From Histomonas meleagridis (lineage: Eukaryota > Parabasalia > Tritrichomonadida > Dientamoebidae): 64,000 bases of DNA. The position numbers were made by a program, and so were the translations under genes. Positions 10,749 to 21,983 of this stretch are shown piece after piece. The notes beneath the pieces were generated by a model. That model was not told the DNA's origin and did not search any database. It saw nothing but the letters and a program-made list of their open reading frames with translations. Location: the NCBI GenBank assembly GCA_020186115.1, contig WSYJ01000001.1:496001-560000 (forward strand). Reading direction: 5' to 3'. The stretch's first letter is position 1, and every line of letters begins with the position of its first letter.

Positions 10749-11191
10749 GTGTCCGTGAGATAGTCGGATCCAACCAAAACCTAGTAAATGAGTTTGGAAA
10801 CTTCTTTTTTTATCAATTAAAACATAGGTATTTACAAAGTTTATGTGATGGACAGCTACATTTTGTTTCTTCCTTTGCATTGCTCTGATCATTCATATAT
10901 ATTAAATAGCCAAAATATTAAATTTGATTGGAATCCCATCTACTTTAGTGATCATTGTGGATTCATTTTAAGCATAATATGCGTGTGTATATTCCAATAA
11001 GTAAAATTAAGAATTAAACATCCAATAAATGCCGAATTCTCTATCATAAAGTAGTATAACGAACAAATCAGCAAAGATTTCGAAAATGATCGATGTATAT
11101 AATAATGTTTCCGACAAATGATCATTTTAAATGATTAAATGATTATTTTTAAAGAAAAAAACATTTTAAACTTCGGAAATAAACACAGACA
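10749..11191. other. Intergenic region
   Basis: AT-rich spacer behind glutamate dehydrogenase with no recognisable gene or RNA. Confidence 0.35.
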
Positions 11192-11320
11192 ATGATTGAT
11201 TCAAAATTTCGTACTCAAAACGACACTTTGATCTCGTTGGAAGTCATTCGCCAACAAATGGAATTCTTCGTTCACAATTCCTCTTCACCACAGCAACGTA
11301 ATAATAATTTTAATTTTTGA
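11192..11320 (+). CDS. Possible 42-residue small protein
   Basis: An ATG-started frame of 43 codons including TGA encodes M-I-D-S-K-F-R-T-Q-N ... Q-Q-M-E-F-F-V-H-N. It stands out because its base use is less AT-rich than the surrounding spacer and resembles real genes here. It ends 36 nt before the 3' end of the convergent kinase gene. I recognise no family. It could be a short peptide, a first exon or the remnant of a larger gene. Confidence 0.25.
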   Translation: MIDSKFRTQNDTLISLEVIRQQMEFFVHNSSSPQQRNNNFNF

Positions 11321-11356
11321 ATTCTCAAAAAAATTTTTTTTTATATAATAACATAT

Positions 11357-14300
11357 TTAATAGTACGGCTGCCATCCATAGAACATCAGTGCCAAGTTGT
11401 CGGGGTCCGTTGCCTGTTTCACCAATTCCTTCACTATACACTCTGGTGCCAATATCACAGATCTATCTTCAGCTAGACCCGACAGTCTTCTATCGATTTC
11501 CTTCAGTGTCATTTTCGCCGTTGCCACTGTTGTTTCCTTACTTACCTTTTTCCATTCCAACAAAGGGTCGTGAATAAACGGCTGCAGCACCGATAGCAGT
11601 TTTTGTTTTTTGTCTCTCAAAACTTTCAATACTATTTTAGCCGCCACATCAAAGTTACCGTTAGTTCCGAGTACCCCCATTCCATCGGCTATGTTTTGTG
11701 TCATTCTAAACGGGACACATTCAGGCACCGGTAACGTCTTCGCCTTATCGAATATACAATTAAAGTCAACGTGTACACAACCTCCAGTTTTTTGGTTAAT
11801 TAAAATATTTTCTGCATGTCGATCACCTAAACCAATGATATAACCAACCATCGACCAAACGGCAGTTGATCTTGCGAATAATATTTGTGAGTGAAACCAT
11901 TTTGAAATATTTTTGAAGTTTGTTGCAAACCAAATATGTAATACAGGAGGGAAATTCTTTAATTTTTCTTTAAATAATTTTTGTTTTTTTAAGTTAATTT
12001 TTGGATCTTTTTTCACGTTTTCTTTTTGTAATTCTTTCATTAAATTGGAATCGATTTTAAGGTTTTGTTCATTATAAATGGTTTCAATAACATTTCGAAA
12101 ACCTGTAGTGTTCTCAACCCATTCGATCATTCCACAACGTTCATTTAAACATATTACTGCGTAAGTAATTAATGATAAGTTCCGTTGTTTTGATAATGGA
12201 TTATTCATTAATATGATATTAATGAAGTTCGCAAATTCCATCATTCGCATATCTTTACGAATGTCATCATCTTTCTTACATAAGAAATGATAAGTGATAC
12301 CATTCGAAGCAATTAATTCGATTTTTTTAGGTTTTTGTAATGAGTTTATTACAATGATATTTTTCGATATTTCTTTTATATATATGTCATTAATTCCTTG
12401 GAATAATGTTAATGATAAAGGAATTAATATTGGTAAATTCTCTTGTTTAAATATTGTTTGAAGTTTCGGACAATATTTATTAGAATCAATAGTTTTATTA
12501 CGTGAATTATTTGATTGGATTTTACATAAATTTATTATTTCAGTTGTAATTTGGATAAAGTTATTATATATATTAATAATATTATTCCCATATTTGTTCT
12601 CTAAATCTGATTGAACATATTCCCAAAATGTATTAAAACGATTTTTACGTGTACTCGATTCACTTTGTAATAACGTCATTAAGTTCCATAATGATTGTTG
12701 TAAATAATCTTCACAACATATCCGTAATAATTTATATAACATATTCTCTAATTCTTTAGGTTGTTCAATACGTGAAGTTAATTGTGTTATTGATTTAATC
12801 CAAACTTTCGATGGAATTTTATCAATAGTTTTCATTGAGTTTTTGATCTCTGTTAAGATTAAATCTTTTTGTTTTTTATTAATTTGTTTAAAGTTATTAT
12901 TTTCTTCTATAAATAATTTACCAATATCAAAAAATAACTCTAAAATTCGTGGTATTATTTCATATGAATATTTCGATGAATATTTTAATGATTCGATATA
13001 ATTCTTTAATGCTAATGGTATTTGTTCTTTAAAGAAATCAGTGATATATTCAATTGATGTTGATGAATTCCAAAATTTTGTTGAATTTGTTTTATTACGA
13101 ATATGAGAAGTAACTGGATCAAATGATAATTGTTCTAAATAATGTACATAAGAAATAATTCTTTGATCTATTAAATTAGCTAAAGTAAAATAAGTTTTAC
13201 TTAAGTTATTATTATCATTTATATTATTTTGGATTACTTTATTTAAGATTTCATTTAATTCATTAAAATTAGACGTGTTTAAATCTATCATCCATTTAGA
13301 TTGTTTATATAATATTTTAGAATTTAATATATTATTACTTTTAGATATTTGTTGTAATAATGTTAACGCTTGAATCCCATTTTTAGGTTTTAAATATAAT
13401 ATTTTCGATAATTCATATTTACAATTTGATTTTTGGATTTCATTATTAGTCGAAAATTCCATTGCTCGAATACAATACATTTCAGCTTTATATAATAAAT
13501 TGTTTTTTCGTGATATTTTAGAGACATATAACCATTGTTTAGAGATTAATAAATTTGATTTTTCTTTATCATTTATAATCAAATTAATTAAAGAACATTT
13601 AATTGAAGTAATTTGTTCAATTATATCGATATTTATTGTATTATTATAATAAGGAAATTGATTCCAATTATTTGGTATTGTTTTAGTTCTTTGGATTTCT
13701 TCAATTTCATCAAGTAAATTATATAATATTAAAATTGATGTAATTTTCGGATATGAAATTATTGAATTATTTTTTAATATTTGATATAAATATTTACGTA
13801 AATTATTAATTTTCTTTATGAATAAATTATTATTTATATTATTTTTAATTGAAATTAATAATTTACCCATAGATAAATCAAATTTATTTTGTATTGATAA
13901 ATTTTTTAAGTTTTTCATATCTAAATCATTAATTATATCCCATTTAAATAATCGAATTGAAGCATTTGAAATTATAATATTTAATTTCTCATTAAATGGA
14001 TATTTCGTTTTTAATGATATTGAATCATTTAAAGCTCTTTCATAACGACCAAATTTCATTAATTTCTTTATGAATTGTATTTTATTATTAATATTAATAT
14101 CATTATCATTAAAAAATATTTGGATTTCTTTTGTCGAAAAGTCTTCAATATTTTGATTATTATTTATATCATTAAATATTTCTAATGAATCTTCATCAAT
14201 ATGTATATAAATTGATTGAAGTAAATCTTTAATTTCAGGTATATCCAAAAAATTATATATTTTATTATCAAAGATATAAAACTCTAAATGTTGTAATGAA

Positions 14301-17300
14301 TGATAATATAATTTACATTTATATGCAGCTATAGATAAATCGAAATCATTTGCTATTTTTAATATCGGCCAATTAATTCTACGTTTAATTTCTCCAGGTG
14401 TTATATTCCATTTATATAATTTATCAAATAATGAAAAATATAATGAAATTATTTGTCTTAAGAATATAATTTCATTTGAATTATTTTTTGTAATTATTTT
14501 CCCAAAAATTGTTTCCCATTCAATACGTAATACTTTTAAGAAATATTCATTCTCATAATTATTTGCAATGATATATGGTAATATAAACTTATTAATTGAT
14601 AATGAATCTTTTAATACTTTATTACAACAAAAGAATATTTGATTTATAGTTTTAATTTGTTTATCATTAATTAATATCGATAATAAATTTAATGTAAATA
14701 AAGGTAACCAATTATTAAATGAATTATTTTCTTTAATTGGTATATAATCTTTATTAATATTTAAAGGTTTAATCATTTCTGCTATAAAAGTCGATTTTCT
14801 AAATGGATTTATAATAGTTTTAATATAATTAGGAAATAAATTCCAATTTTTATTATTATTATCATTATTATTACAACCTAAAAGTTTTAATAATTCTTGA
14901 ATTACATAAGCAGAATGATCATGATTAGAAATAGTTGAAGAATCTTCAAGTATATTAATTAAATAATCATTAATTAATTTATATATTATATTAATATAAT
15001 CATTTTTCTCAATAATTTCTTCTTCTGGTTGACTAAAATCATTAATAAATGGTATTAATAATCCCATACATTGACCACATAATATTAAATTGTAATTATT
15101 TTTCTCATTTAATATTAATTTATATAATTTCTTAAATAACTTATTAATGAAATTTATATCTAATTCATTTAAATTATTCTTTTGTAATATTATATGGATT
15201 TGTATTAATATTAAATTACGAAATGTTATTGATGATTGATTTAATTGTAAATATAATTGTTTTATTTGTTCTTTCCAATCTTTATCATTGGATCCTTTCT
15301 TTAATTCATTTAAAAAGATATTTAATTCAGTATGTTTATAAAAAAATGGTAAATTTACTATTTGATAAAAATATTCTTTTGTTATTTCGGAGTTATTAAA
15401 GATTAAAAGTTTTAATATTTCAGTAACTTCTTTAGGATATATATCATAAAATTGTATAGTTTGTGATACAACATGACCGAATAAACGAATTAATGTATTT
15501 GAAGTTTTAATAGCTTTAATGAAAATTATCCAAAATTTAATACATTTCTTACGTAATTCATTATATTGTATAGCAATATCGATACATGAAGTTAATTTAA
15601 GATAAAATTGATCAATTAAATTAATGAAATAATTTGATTTAATACTAAAGATTAATGAATTAATTACCATTAACTTTAAACAAATTTGTTCATTTTTATT
15701 CCCTAATATTATCGAAAACTTTAATATTGTATTTAAGAAATGTTTCTCCCATAATTTGGTACTTAATATTTCTGTTTTATTTTTATTAGTTATTGTGTTA
15801 TTATCAATGTTTATGATTTTTAATGCTTTATGAAAAGATCCTAACATTTTAACACCATTTATTGCTAACATTTGTATATTTTTAATTGGATGTCCTAATA
15901 ATAATAATACTTGTGATGATACTTCTGCTAAACATTTCGATTCTTTTAATAATTTATGTCCATAATGTTGTTCATTTTTATCATTACTTAATTTATTTAA
16001 TGTTAATATTCCTTTTGTAGCATTTTCTTTATTGATATAACCAAATAAATATATAAATATATTAGAAGAACAATCAATGATTATATCATTAATTGAAGTT
16101 TTAATTAATTCATATGAATTATTAATTGTAGTAATGATTAATTTTAATAATATTAAATCAATTGGTTTATGATCAATTGTTTCTTCATTAAATATTATAT
16201 TTGGTTCTTGTTCAATTATATTAAATATTTTTATTATAATTTGATTTAATTCTTTAAATATTTCTAACTCGAAATTAATATTTTCGGAATGAATTCGTAA
16301 TATATCAAATATTTTCTTATTTAAATCTTTTAAATATATTTTACTATTTTTATATTTTAATATATTCGATAAATCATTTTTTAATATATTTAATAACTTT
16401 TCGAAATTATTAATTAATTCAGATAATAAATTATAAGAATTTGTATTTACTTCAAATTGATTCATTATATTATTTAAAATATTTTTAATTTTATTGTATA
16501 TATTTATATTTAAGTTCTTTAATAAATTCGAAAAATTATTTAATTGTGTAATGTTTTCTTCACTAATTAATACTGGTATTAAATTATATTTTAATTGATC
16601 TAAACCAAATAAGTTCTTAAAGAATTGTTCTCTACATAAAGAACAATAACGAATGAATCGATCTTTTTGATTAATGTTTTGATTTTCATATATTAATTTA
16701 TATATTTGTCTTGAAACATAAAATTTATTTAACACAACAATTTCTTGTAACTTTAAATTGTTCTTTAAATAATATAATGAACATGAAAATATATAATCAT
16801 TTGATTCTATAAATATTTGTAAAAATTGTTGAAGAAATATTTGCCAATAATTTTTGTTTTCTATTATATTATTAATAATATAAAATTTTGTTGTTTGTAA
16901 TAAATTTATAATTAATGTGCTCGGAATTAATTCATTAAAATTAGTAAATAATATTGGTAATACATTAATATAACTTTTGGATTCATATGAATTAATATCA
17001 CTTGAATTTTGTTGAATTATTTCTTTAAACTTATCATATTGTTTGGAATATAATATAATAAATGATATTAATTCAATTGATCCCGAATTTATTACATATT
17101 GAAGTATTTGTTCTTGATAATTGTTTTGGATTTCATTCCATTTTTTAATATCTTTGATTAAATTAATAATATAAAGAAAATCATTTGGTGGATAATTAAC
17201 AATTTGTGAAAGTATTTCGTCAAATGCAAATGGTAATAATGATTTAATATATTGTGGTTCAGGTAATTGTATTAAAATCGATTCTTTTACATAATTTTTA

Positions 17301-18436
17301 AGTTGTTTTGGAATCGTTTCTTCATTTTTATATAATGAAATTAATGGATATATATAAATCGGATTCATATTTTCATTTGGTATTAAGTTATTTATTTGTT
17401 TAAGATTTATAATTTGTGAGATCGAATAAAGATATTTAATGTCATTCGAATATGTCCTTAATAACTTATTAGAAAAATTGGTATCATAGATTGATATTTG
17501 TTTACAGATTCGAATAAAATCTGTTGACATATAAAAACTTGGAAATATTTTAATAAATATTGGAGATGAAATGTGATATGAAGTTCTATCGTTTATCAGA
17601 AATTTTTCAATAAGATCAAAGAAAACTTTTGATGTGTTTTGATGTTCTGATATCCCTGGAACTGCTGATATAATACCAAGTAATTCTCTACCAATTAATA
17701 CTTGGATATCATTAGGAAGATGACGAATTGAATTGTCAAATGATATTGACCAAAATATATCTGATTTTGGAAATTCTTCAAAAACTTCTAAAAAAGGAGT
17801 TTTTAGATACTCGATTAGAATACGAACTTCTTGGAATGCTATTTGTATTGAATAAAATGAAATCTTTGACAAAAGTTTTAATCCTAAATATTGAACACTA
17901 TTATTCTGATGACGAATACATTTAAAAGATATAAAAAGAAGTCCCGGATCTGTTGAAATTTGTTGTGCAATTATTAATGTTAACATTTGAATAAGAAATT
18001 TTAATGCACTTAAATGTGAGTTATCATCTAAAGGAATTTCTTTTTCTCCTTCTGATGATATAATTGTTGGTATTTTAATTGGTATTCCATCTAATGAATC
18101 TGATATGATTTTTATTAATGATTTTAGAAACAATTCTTTGTTGTATGGGGTATAGAATGATATAAATATGGATATCATCTTCATAAACTTCTTTCCTAAT
18201 GGGTAATTTTGATTGTTTTTCATTTCAAGAAGATCAATTGAACTTCTAATACCATAATTAATCATAACTCCAAGACAACAATTGAGCATATCTTCATATC
18301 CTTGAAAAGGTGAATATTTTTGTTCAAAGTATAAAAGTGCATTAATCGCCTTTTCAAGGTCAAGCAAAGAAGATTCGACCTGAAATCCATCAATCAAACA
18401 TTTGATATCACGGCAAAGTAAATATCTCTCGTCCAT
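11357..18436 (-). CDS. ATR-like PI3K-related protein kinase
   Basis: The 2359-residue protein is a DNA-damage or replication-stress signalling kinase by homology. Residues 1-1500 are alpha-helical solenoid sequence rich in Asn and Ile. A FAT region precedes the kinase domain, which starts near residue 2030. The catalytic loop G-L-G-D-R-H-A-E-N-I-L-I lies near 2200, and the metal motif H-V-D-F-N near 2220. These are followed by V-P-F-R-M-T-Q-N and G-x-G-V-L-G-T-N-G, which resemble ATR/Mec1/Rad3 more than TOR or ATM. The last 35 residues form a FATC tail with Q-A-T-D-P-D-N-L-A and G-W-Q-P-Y-Y. The whole length is open with no intron. Codon use in the solenoid is extremely AT-rich. Placement as ATR is by motif resemblance only; a close alternative is another PIKK. 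Confidence 0.88.
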   Translation of the reverse strand: MDERYLLCRDIKCLIDGFQVESSLLDLEKAINALLYFEQKYSPFQGYEDMLNCCLGVMINYGIRSSIDLLEMKNNQNYPLGKKFMKMISIFISFYTPYNKELFLKSLIKIISDSLDGIPIKIPTIISSEGEKEIPLDDNSHLSALKFLIQMLTLIIAQQISTDPGLLFISFKCIRHQNNSVQYLGLKLLSKISFYSIQIAFQEVRILIEYLKTPFLEVFEEFPKSDIFWSISFDNSIRHLPNDIQVLIGRELLGIISAVPGISEHQNTSKVFFDLIEKFLINDRTSYHISSPIFIKIFPSFYMSTDFIRICKQISIYDTNFSNKLLRTYSNDIKYLYSISQIINLKQINNLIPNENMNPIYIYPLISLYKNEETIPKQLKNYVKESILIQLPEPQYIKSLLPFAFDEILSQIVNYPPNDFLYIINLIKDIKKWNEIQNNYQEQILQYVINSGSIELISFIILYSKQYDKFKEIIQQNSSDINSYESKSYINVLPILFTNFNELIPSTLIINLLQTTKFYIINNIIENKNYWQIFLQQFLQIFIESNDYIFSCSLYYLKNNLKLQEIVVLNKFYVSRQIYKLIYENQNINQKDRFIRYCSLCREQFFKNLFGLDQLKYNLIPVLISEENITQLNNFSNLLKNLNINIYNKIKNILNNIMNQFEVNTNSYNLLSELINNFEKLLNILKNDLSNILKYKNSKIYLKDLNKKIFDILRIHSENINFELEIFKELNQIIIKIFNIIEQEPNIIFNEETIDHKPIDLILLKLIITTINNSYELIKTSINDIIIDCSSNIFIYLFGYINKENATKGILTLNKLSNDKNEQHYGHKLLKESKCLAEVSSQVLLLLGHPIKNIQMLAINGVKMLGSFHKALKIINIDNNTITNKNKTEILSTKLWEKHFLNTILKFSIILGNKNEQICLKLMVINSLIFSIKSNYFINLIDQFYLKLTSCIDIAIQYNELRKKCIKFWIIFIKAIKTSNTLIRLFGHVVSQTIQFYDIYPKEVTEILKLLIFNNSEITKEYFYQIVNLPFFYKHTELNIFLNELKKGSNDKDWKEQIKQLYLQLNQSSITFRNLILIQIHIILQKNNLNELDINFINKLFKKLYKLILNEKNNYNLILCGQCMGLLIPFINDFSQPEEEIIEKNDYINIIYKLINDYLINILEDSSTISNHDHSAYVIQELLKLLGCNNNDNNNKNWNLFPNYIKTIINPFRKSTFIAEMIKPLNINKDYIPIKENNSFNNWLPLFTLNLLSILINDKQIKTINQIFFCCNKVLKDSLSINKFILPYIIANNYENEYFLKVLRIEWETIFGKIITKNNSNEIIFLRQIISLYFSLFDKLYKWNITPGEIKRRINWPILKIANDFDLSIAAYKCKLYYHSLQHLEFYIFDNKIYNFLDIPEIKDLLQSIYIHIDEDSLEIFNDINNNQNIEDFSTKEIQIFFNDNDININNKIQFIKKLMKFGRYERALNDSISLKTKYPFNEKLNIIISNASIRLFKWDIINDLDMKNLKNLSIQNKFDLSMGKLLISIKNNINNNLFIKKINNLRKYLYQILKNNSIISYPKITSILILYNLLDEIEEIQRTKTIPNNWNQFPYYNNTINIDIIEQITSIKCSLINLIINDKEKSNLLISKQWLYVSKISRKNNLLYKAEMYCIRAMEFSTNNEIQKSNCKYELSKILYLKPKNGIQALTLLQQISKSNNILNSKILYKQSKWMIDLNTSNFNELNEILNKVIQNNINDNNNLSKTYFTLANLIDQRIISYVHYLEQLSFDPVTSHIRNKTNSTKFWNSSTSIEYITDFFKEQIPLALKNYIESLKYSSKYSYEIIPRILELFFDIGKLFIEENNNFKQINKKQKDLILTEIKNSMKTIDKIPSKVWIKSITQLTSRIEQPKELENMLYKLLRICCEDYLQQSLWNLMTLLQSESSTRKNRFNTFWEYVQSDLENKYGNNIINIYNNFIQITTEIINLCKIQSNNSRNKTIDSNKYCPKLQTIFKQENLPILIPLSLTLFQGINDIYIKEISKNIIVINSLQKPKKIELIASNGITYHFLCKKDDDIRKDMRMMEFANFINIILMNNPLSKQRNLSLITYAVICLNERCGMIEWVENTTGFRNVIETIYNEQNLKIDSNLMKELQKENVKKDPKINLKKQKLFKEKLKNFPPVLHIWFATNFKNISKWFHSQILFARSTAVWSMVGYIIGLGDRHAENILINQKTGGCVHVDFNCIFDKAKTLPVPECVPFRMTQNIADGMGVLGTNGNFDVAAKIVLKVLRDKKQKLLSVLQPFIHDPLLEWKKVSKETTVATAKMTLKEIDRRLSGLAEDRSVILAPECIVKELVKQATDPDNLALMFYGWQPYY

Positions 18437-18516
18437 ACACAGTTACAACTCGATTGTGTGCAGTTAGATCACGGGTGAAGCTGTCGGTGAAGTTGGTGAA
18501 AAGTGCCAGGCGAACG

Positions 18517-19782
18517 TTAATCTTGATTTTCATTTGATGTTGACAACTGTTGTAATGCCTTAGAATACATATCTAAGAACTTCTCTGATGAATTACTAAC
18601 ATTGTCATCTTCAGATACAACAAGATCTTCGATCATTGGTAATGCATTTTCCAGCAATTTCAGAAATTCAGGATTTTTGAATTGATATTCTAAATTCTTC
18701 GTTAAGAACTCTAAACAAACTGAACATAATAAAGAGTCATCAAGAAACTTTATAACAGCTAAAATAACTCGAGCATCAAATGTATCCAAATGATAATAAA
18801 GCATAATTGTCATAATACAGCTTTTTTGTACGTCATAGCGATCTGTTTCAACAAGCCCAATTAGATAGCCAGTCAAAAAATCATCAGCTATGCCAAGCCA
18901 ATTCTGTTTTTGTTTCCGAAAAATTAAATTCCCATAGAGAATAACTTTAGTGCCTTCTTGACACAACATTTTTTGAAGAATAGGACGAATAAATTCATTA
19001 GGTAAAGGAATTTCAGCAAGCAAAGAAAAGTATTGTTTGGCAATTTCTTCGAATTTTATATCTGATAGAGAAAAAAAATGTTTAGAATGATTAAGTAAAA
19101 TTGTGCTGGTTCGAGGCTGAAGCTGTGGACAATTATTATTAATGTATCTAATGGATAAAAAACCAGTGTTCAGAATATCAGTTTCATCTGATGATAAAAC
19201 AATTGGAATCAAATTAAGAACTTGTTCTATTTTGGGATGAATATGTGATGAAAGTAAAGCTGTCATGGATGCATACTGAATGGAATTGTTTAAGAAATGC
19301 ATTTTTTCAATTATCCCATTTTCAATAAAATATTGAAGTGCATCAGGAATGGCATAACCAACAGATTTGCAGATTCCAAGAGAAGCATCGATAACATCAA
19401 TACTTGGTGAGTTTAGTAATTTTAAAAATAAAGCTAAATGATCAGGGGTGCAAAACTGTCGAGCTGGAAAGTGACTAGACTGTGCACACGAAGAAAAGCA
19501 AAGGTAGGCGAGTTTACCTTCGGATGTTCCCATATGTTTGACTGATAATAAAAAAAAATCATTATATGGAAATGATTCACAAAAGCTTTCATATTCTTTA
19601 CCACTTAGATTATATATATAATCATATAATTCGAATAAATTAGAATATGCTTCAATATCTGAATCTGAAAAACATTTTTGAATATTAATTATTGGAATTG
19701 AAATTTGTCCAGAAACTTCTTTAGTAAATGTTGGCGTGCTGTATAAAATTCTCCTTTCAAGAAAGTTACTATGTAAATCCAA
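18517..19782 (-). CDS. ARM/HEAT-like helical protein with an in-frame stop near its start
   Basis: About 420 residues of alpha-helical repeat-like sequence (for example P-S-I-D-V-I-D-A-S-L-G-I-C) with no catalytic motif. It suggests an armadillo or HEAT-type adaptor similar in style to the protein at 48504-49880. The frame has no ATG at its beginning. An ATG at 19804-19806 lies in the same frame and gives M-S-V-Q-N-K-K, then a TAA at 19783-19785, then the long open frame. Either a recent nonsense mutation or sequencing error hits codon 8, or translation starts elsewhere; the first internal Met is about 80 residues in. No trichomonad splice site is visible that would skip the stop. Function unknown. 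Confidence 0.55.
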   Translation of the reverse strand: MDLHSNFLERRILYSTPTFTKEVSGQISIPIINIQKCFSDSDIEAYSNLFELYDYIYNLSGKEYESFCESFPYNDFFLLSVKHMGTSEGKLAYLCFSSCAQSSHFPARQFCTPDHLALFLKLLNSPSIDVIDASLGICKSVGYAIPDALQYFIENGIIEKMHFLNNSIQYASMTALLSSHIHPKIEQVLNLIPIVLSSDETDILNTGFLSIRYINNNCPQLQPRTSTILLNHSKHFFSLSDIKFEEIAKQYFSLLAEIPLPNEFIRPILQKMLCQEGTKVILYGNLIFRKQKQNWLGIADDFLTGYLIGLVETDRYDVQKSCIMTIMLYYHLDTFDARVILAVIKFLDDSLLCSVCLEFLTKNLEYQFKNPEFLKLLENALPMIEDLVVSEDDNVSNSSEKFLDMYSKALQQLSTSNENQD

Positions 19783-19885
19783 TTACTTTTTGTTTTGAAC
19801 AGACATTCTCAAATGGATTTTGATGTGAAAAAACGTTTATTTTTTTGTGAAATAATTAAACGGGCTCTTTTTTAACGTCTTTTAT

Positions 19886-20623
19886 ATGAACAAAGAACAA
19901 CAAGAAATCTGCGAACAAATCCTACACAAAATTCTTAGTATACCCATTTCTAAATTGTTCTTAGAATGCCCATTGGATGTTTCTAGAGAAAAAATTGAAA
20001 AACCAATAACTTTACACTTTATTTCCGATAAATTAAATACTCATCATTATAAATCGCCTATAAATTTCATTTCTGATATACGCTTGCTTCTAGGAAATCA
20101 ACTACAAATTGAATTTGTTGATCCTTTTAAGAAAGAAGCTGCTATATATCTTTCAAATTTTTTTGAGGAGCTTATCAAGAAAAAATCACCAAACTCTAAC
20201 GACCCAACCTTGCTTTTAAGTAGCTTTGATGAAAAACTTGCAGATATTCAGAATGAATTATCAATAGTATTAGAATTAAAAGAAACTACAAAGGAGGAAG
20301 GTGGTAAAGAAGAAGAGGGAAAAGAAGGGGAGGAAGAGGAGGAAGAAGAAGGTGAATCAAAAGAAGGTGCATCTGAAATTGTGAACCAGACTCGATTACT
20401 TTATTCAATCGCAAACACAAAGTATCTTTTGAGCCTTTTGCACTCACACGAGTTATTAGCATACGCAGGCATATATTTACAGAAAATTCAACCAGAAGCT
20501 GTCATTTTCGATCCTAGTTTAGTATTTGATTTCAGCATTATGACAGTTCCCACACGTCGAAAGTTTTGTAAATTTGTGCGACGACTTCTTCGTGATGCTG
20601 CATCAGGGAGGATATCACTTTGA
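19886..20623 (+). CDS. Bromodomain-like protein with acidic linker
   Basis: A 245-residue protein. Residues 15-85 resemble a divergent bromodomain, the acetyl-lysine reader fold: P-L-D-V-S ... I-E-K-P-I-T-L ... K-L-N-T-H-H-Y-K-S ... F-I-S-D-I-R-L-L-L-G-N. The order of Pro, Tyr and Asn follows that fold. A Glu/Gly-rich stretch at about 135-160 links to a C-terminal helical part containing Y-A-G-I-Y-L-Q-K-I-Q-P-E. It may act in chromatin, as inferred from the fold. The last 200 nt of the gene and the spacer behind it are repeated at 24599-24958, so the 3' end belongs to a segmental duplication. Confidence 0.6.
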   Translation: MNKEQQEICEQILHKILSIPISKLFLECPLDVSREKIEKPITLHFISDKLNTHHYKSPINFISDIRLLLGNQLQIEFVDPFKKEAAIYLSNFFEELIKKKSPNSNDPTLLLSSFDEKLADIQNELSIVLELKETTKEEGGKEEEGKEGEEEEEEEGESKEGASEIVNQTRLLYSIANTKYLLSLLHSHELLAYAGIYLQKIQPEAVIFDPSLVFDFSIMTVPTRRKFCKFVRRLLRDAASGRISL

Positions 20624-20781
20624 TACGGAATTAAATATAATAATTGATAATTTTAAATAAATACTATTTATAAATTAAATATAATATATAAAAACATAAT
20701 ATGAAACATGATAAATATACAAAATTTATTAAAAATCAAATTTTTCCCATTCATTAAGATCCTCATCGTCCATATTATCTA
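20421..20781 (+). repeat. Segmental duplication, copy 1 left end
   Basis: This stretch is almost identical to 24599-24958 in the same orientation (a few changes in about 360 nt). It includes the 3' end of the bromodomain-like gene and the last codons of a glucosidase II beta copy. The sharp edge at 20421 marks one end of the duplicated unit. Confidence 0.85.
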
Positions 20782-20930
20782 CTAAAAAATAATAGCGACC
20801 TCGATTAACATGTTTTTGATGGAGCTTCAGTAATTGACGTGAAATTGCAGCATAATTCAATGAGCTTCTTTCGAAATGAAATAAAAAGACCTTCACATTT
20901 GACATCAGCCTCATCGAACATATTTGTTCT
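20729..20930 (-). pseudogene. Decayed remnant of glucosidase II beta subunit
   Basis: The reverse strand encodes the C-terminal D-N-M-D-D-E-D-L-N-E-W-E-K. It is fused by a large internal deletion to a degraded version of the region around 25780-25910 of the intact gene (R-G-R ... L-H-Q-K-H ... F-E-R-S-S). It is the leftover of the first copy of a tandem duplication. Confidence 0.75.
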
Positions 20931-21983
20931 CACAAGATTACATTCTCAAATGCTATTTCTTTTTCAAACTTAGTTTGCATAAACAATCATATCACGTTAA
21001 TTGATATTGCTTCTGTATGTTAAAGACCAGGTGAATTCCCCAGTTACTACTTTACATTGATACTGTGTGTTTGAGAGGAATTGTCACAATTGCACAGCAT
21101 GAACCTGTATTGTTTGACATCACATACGTGAGAAAGATCTTTTTCATTTTGTATTATTCACATGGTTGTTAAATTTTGACAGCAATTGATTTTTTGAATG
21201 AATTGAATGATAGGCGGTTCCTTCTTCGGTGACAAAATCGGAAAAACACTATCGCATTTGAGTGACTTTTTGAATTTTTTTTTCAATCTGAAACGATCAA
21301 TTACGACGCAAAAATGCAAACTGTCGTCATAAAAATACGATAAGTATTCAATTCGTCATTACGCCGGTTTTTCAAAACACGTTGCGCTGCCAAAAAGCGA
21401 TCGAAAATATAAACTATTCAAATATTTATAACAACTGTTAATCATTGAAAATACAGAAGCCCAAAATTTTTCTTCTGAAACTACTTGACTTTAAAAATAT
21501 TTTGGGTTATTAAAGTTAAATAACTTTTATTATCATGTACACTTGCTTTTTGGGACTTATGTCATTTACATATATTCCATATGATTCTCTAAGTCTCCAA
21601 AAAAATTCGATATTAAATCATATCAAAACATTATTTCAAAATTCAATATTTCAAACTAAACCTTATTCAATACACAGATTACTTACAAAACATGATCCAA
21701 TCTTTTATAAAACAAAATTGTATGCTTCATTTTTTTATAATTTTGTTTTTTTTTTTGTTTTTGTTTAATATATTATAAATTCAAGAGCTTCAATATTTTT
21801 TCAAGTGGTTTATATTTTATAGAAGACACTTCTTTATTAATCAAAACAAATTTTTTAGCTTTTAATTCAACTATTTCTTTAATTGATATCCTAAAAAAAC
21901 ATTCAACAAATATTGAAACTTATTTTATTTTCGAATACTTTTCTGTCTTTTTAAATTTTATTCGAAGTTATTTAAATGTTTTA
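20931..21983. other. Intergenic region
   Basis: About 1 kb without a supported gene. A 77-codon open frame at 21535-21768 has biased Phe/Ile composition and no recognisable feature, so I do not call it. This DNA separates the decayed duplicate from the inserted BspA-like gene. Confidence 0.4.

Noticed and set aside
11317-11577. Forward open frame of 86 codons
   Set aside because: It lies opposite the conserved FATC and kinase end of the ATR-like gene and has no features of its own.
21535-21768. 77-codon open frame before the BspA-like gene
   Set aside because: Composition is that of random T-rich DNA and no motif is present.
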